From Actinomadura xylanilytica (GTDB lineage Bacteria; Actinomycetota; Actinomycetes; Streptosporangiales; Streptosporangiaceae), in the NCBI RefSeq assembly GCF_030283145.1, contig NZ_JASNWE010000005.1, positions 310,001 through 374,000 of the forward strand: DNA of 64,000 nucleotides, written 5' to 3'. Under the pieces are notes generated by a model. It ran no database searches. It was not told the DNA's origin and worked only from the letters and a program-made list of their open reading frames with translations. A program made the position numbers and the translations under genes. Each line of letters begins with the position of its first letter. The stretch's first letter is position 1. Shown here piece by piece: positions 63,899 through 64,000 of this stretch.

Positions 63899-64000
63899 CC
63901 GTCCCCTCGGGCAGCCACCCCCAGTCCCCGTGCGCGTGGCCGCCGCCCCCCGGTGTCGGAAACCGGACCACCGATGCGGCGTACAGGCGTGTCTCGTCGG
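63870..64000 (-). CDS. Partial gene at the right edge (3' end only)
   Basis: The minus strand from 64000 to TGA 63870 encodes DETRLYAASVVRFPTPGGGG, then HAHGDWGWLPEGTVTAVSGP and LK. The 42 residues have coding-like composition and converge on the Gfo/Idh gene. HAHGDWGW might be part of a metal or sugar site, but I do not recognise the family. Confidence 0.5.
   Translation of the reverse strand, partial: DETRLYAASVVRFPTPGGGGHAHGDWGWLPEGTVTAVSGPLK

Overview
The window is high-GC actinomycete DNA, most like a filamentous genus such as Actinomadura, Nonomuraea or a relative. This rests on codon use, the SARP-type regulator, an F420-type reductase domain, several cytochromes P450, a terpene cyclase and a DmdR/IdeR-type iron box. 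I saw no rRNA or tRNA gene and no CRISPR array. The exact genus cannot be read from the sequence.

Region 1 (1-10 kb) is worn accessory DNA. A methyltransferase gene is cut off by a decayed Tn3-family transposase remnant. A divergent pair follows: a double-MarR regulator and a haloalkane dehalogenase-like hydrolase. Next come an unassigned coding remnant, a BBE-type FAD oxidase, a DUF4267 membrane protein, a hemerythrin gene with an internal deletion, and a large SARP/AAA regulator.

Region 2 (9.3-33.2 kb) is ordinary accessory chromosome with some well-defined systems. It holds a secreted esterase, an LLM-class oxidoreductase, a PAP2 phosphatase, a P450, hydrolases, a WYL regulator, an aldo-keto reductase and a GNAT enzyme. 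It also holds a two-gene RNA-repair operon (RNA ligase plus HD-Pnk), an iron-box-controlled EntS-like exporter, and a one-polypeptide terpene cyclase-P450 fusion with a short leader ORF. A NarL-type two-component system, a divergent ArsR/MFS pair around a perfect inverted-repeat operator, and a fused F420-type reductase/hemerythrin protein complete it. An intergenic repeat family sits between convergent genes at 14.9 and 23.9 kb (inverted copies), with a related hairpin at 39.4 kb.

Region 3 (about 33.5 kb to the right edge) looks like a biosynthetic gene cluster of unfamiliar type. It has two glycosyltransferases, a sugar nucleotidyltransferase, a Gfo/Idh sugar ketoreductase, a P450, a SnoaL-like protein and a DrrAB-like exporter, as expected for a glycosylated secondary metabolite. 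It has eight SAM-dependent methyltransferases of different families, including a PRMT-like enzyme and a tetrapyrrole-methylase-type enzyme with an extra N-terminal region. It also has a sulfur block: SufS-like cysteine desulfurase, trans-sulfuration PLP enzyme, homocysteine S-methyltransferase, a MoaD/ThiS-like carrier ending in GG, and a secreted beta-propeller resembling selenium-binding protein/methanethiol oxidase. Unusual partners are an aromatic-amino-acid-hydroxylase-like HDLFGH protein, an FGE-fold protein without the FGE copper cysteines, a Nif3 homologue with damaged metal motifs, an ABC1 kinase, a DUF899 protein and a family-5 solute-binding protein without a signal peptide. No PKS, NRPS, terpene cyclase, YcaO or lanthipeptide enzyme is visible here, so the scaffold-forming step is either unrecognised or lies beyond 64 kb.

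Within region 3 several transcription units begin with AT-rich promoters that share sequence. TTGACGARTAACTATA occurs at 33.6 and 47.4 kb. CTTnAATAATnATTAG-like sites occur at 33.5 and 61.6 kb, with weaker relatives at 41.3 and 57.2 kb. This suggests the units are expressed together. Product assignments were made by eye from motifs and family knowledge; no database search was run.
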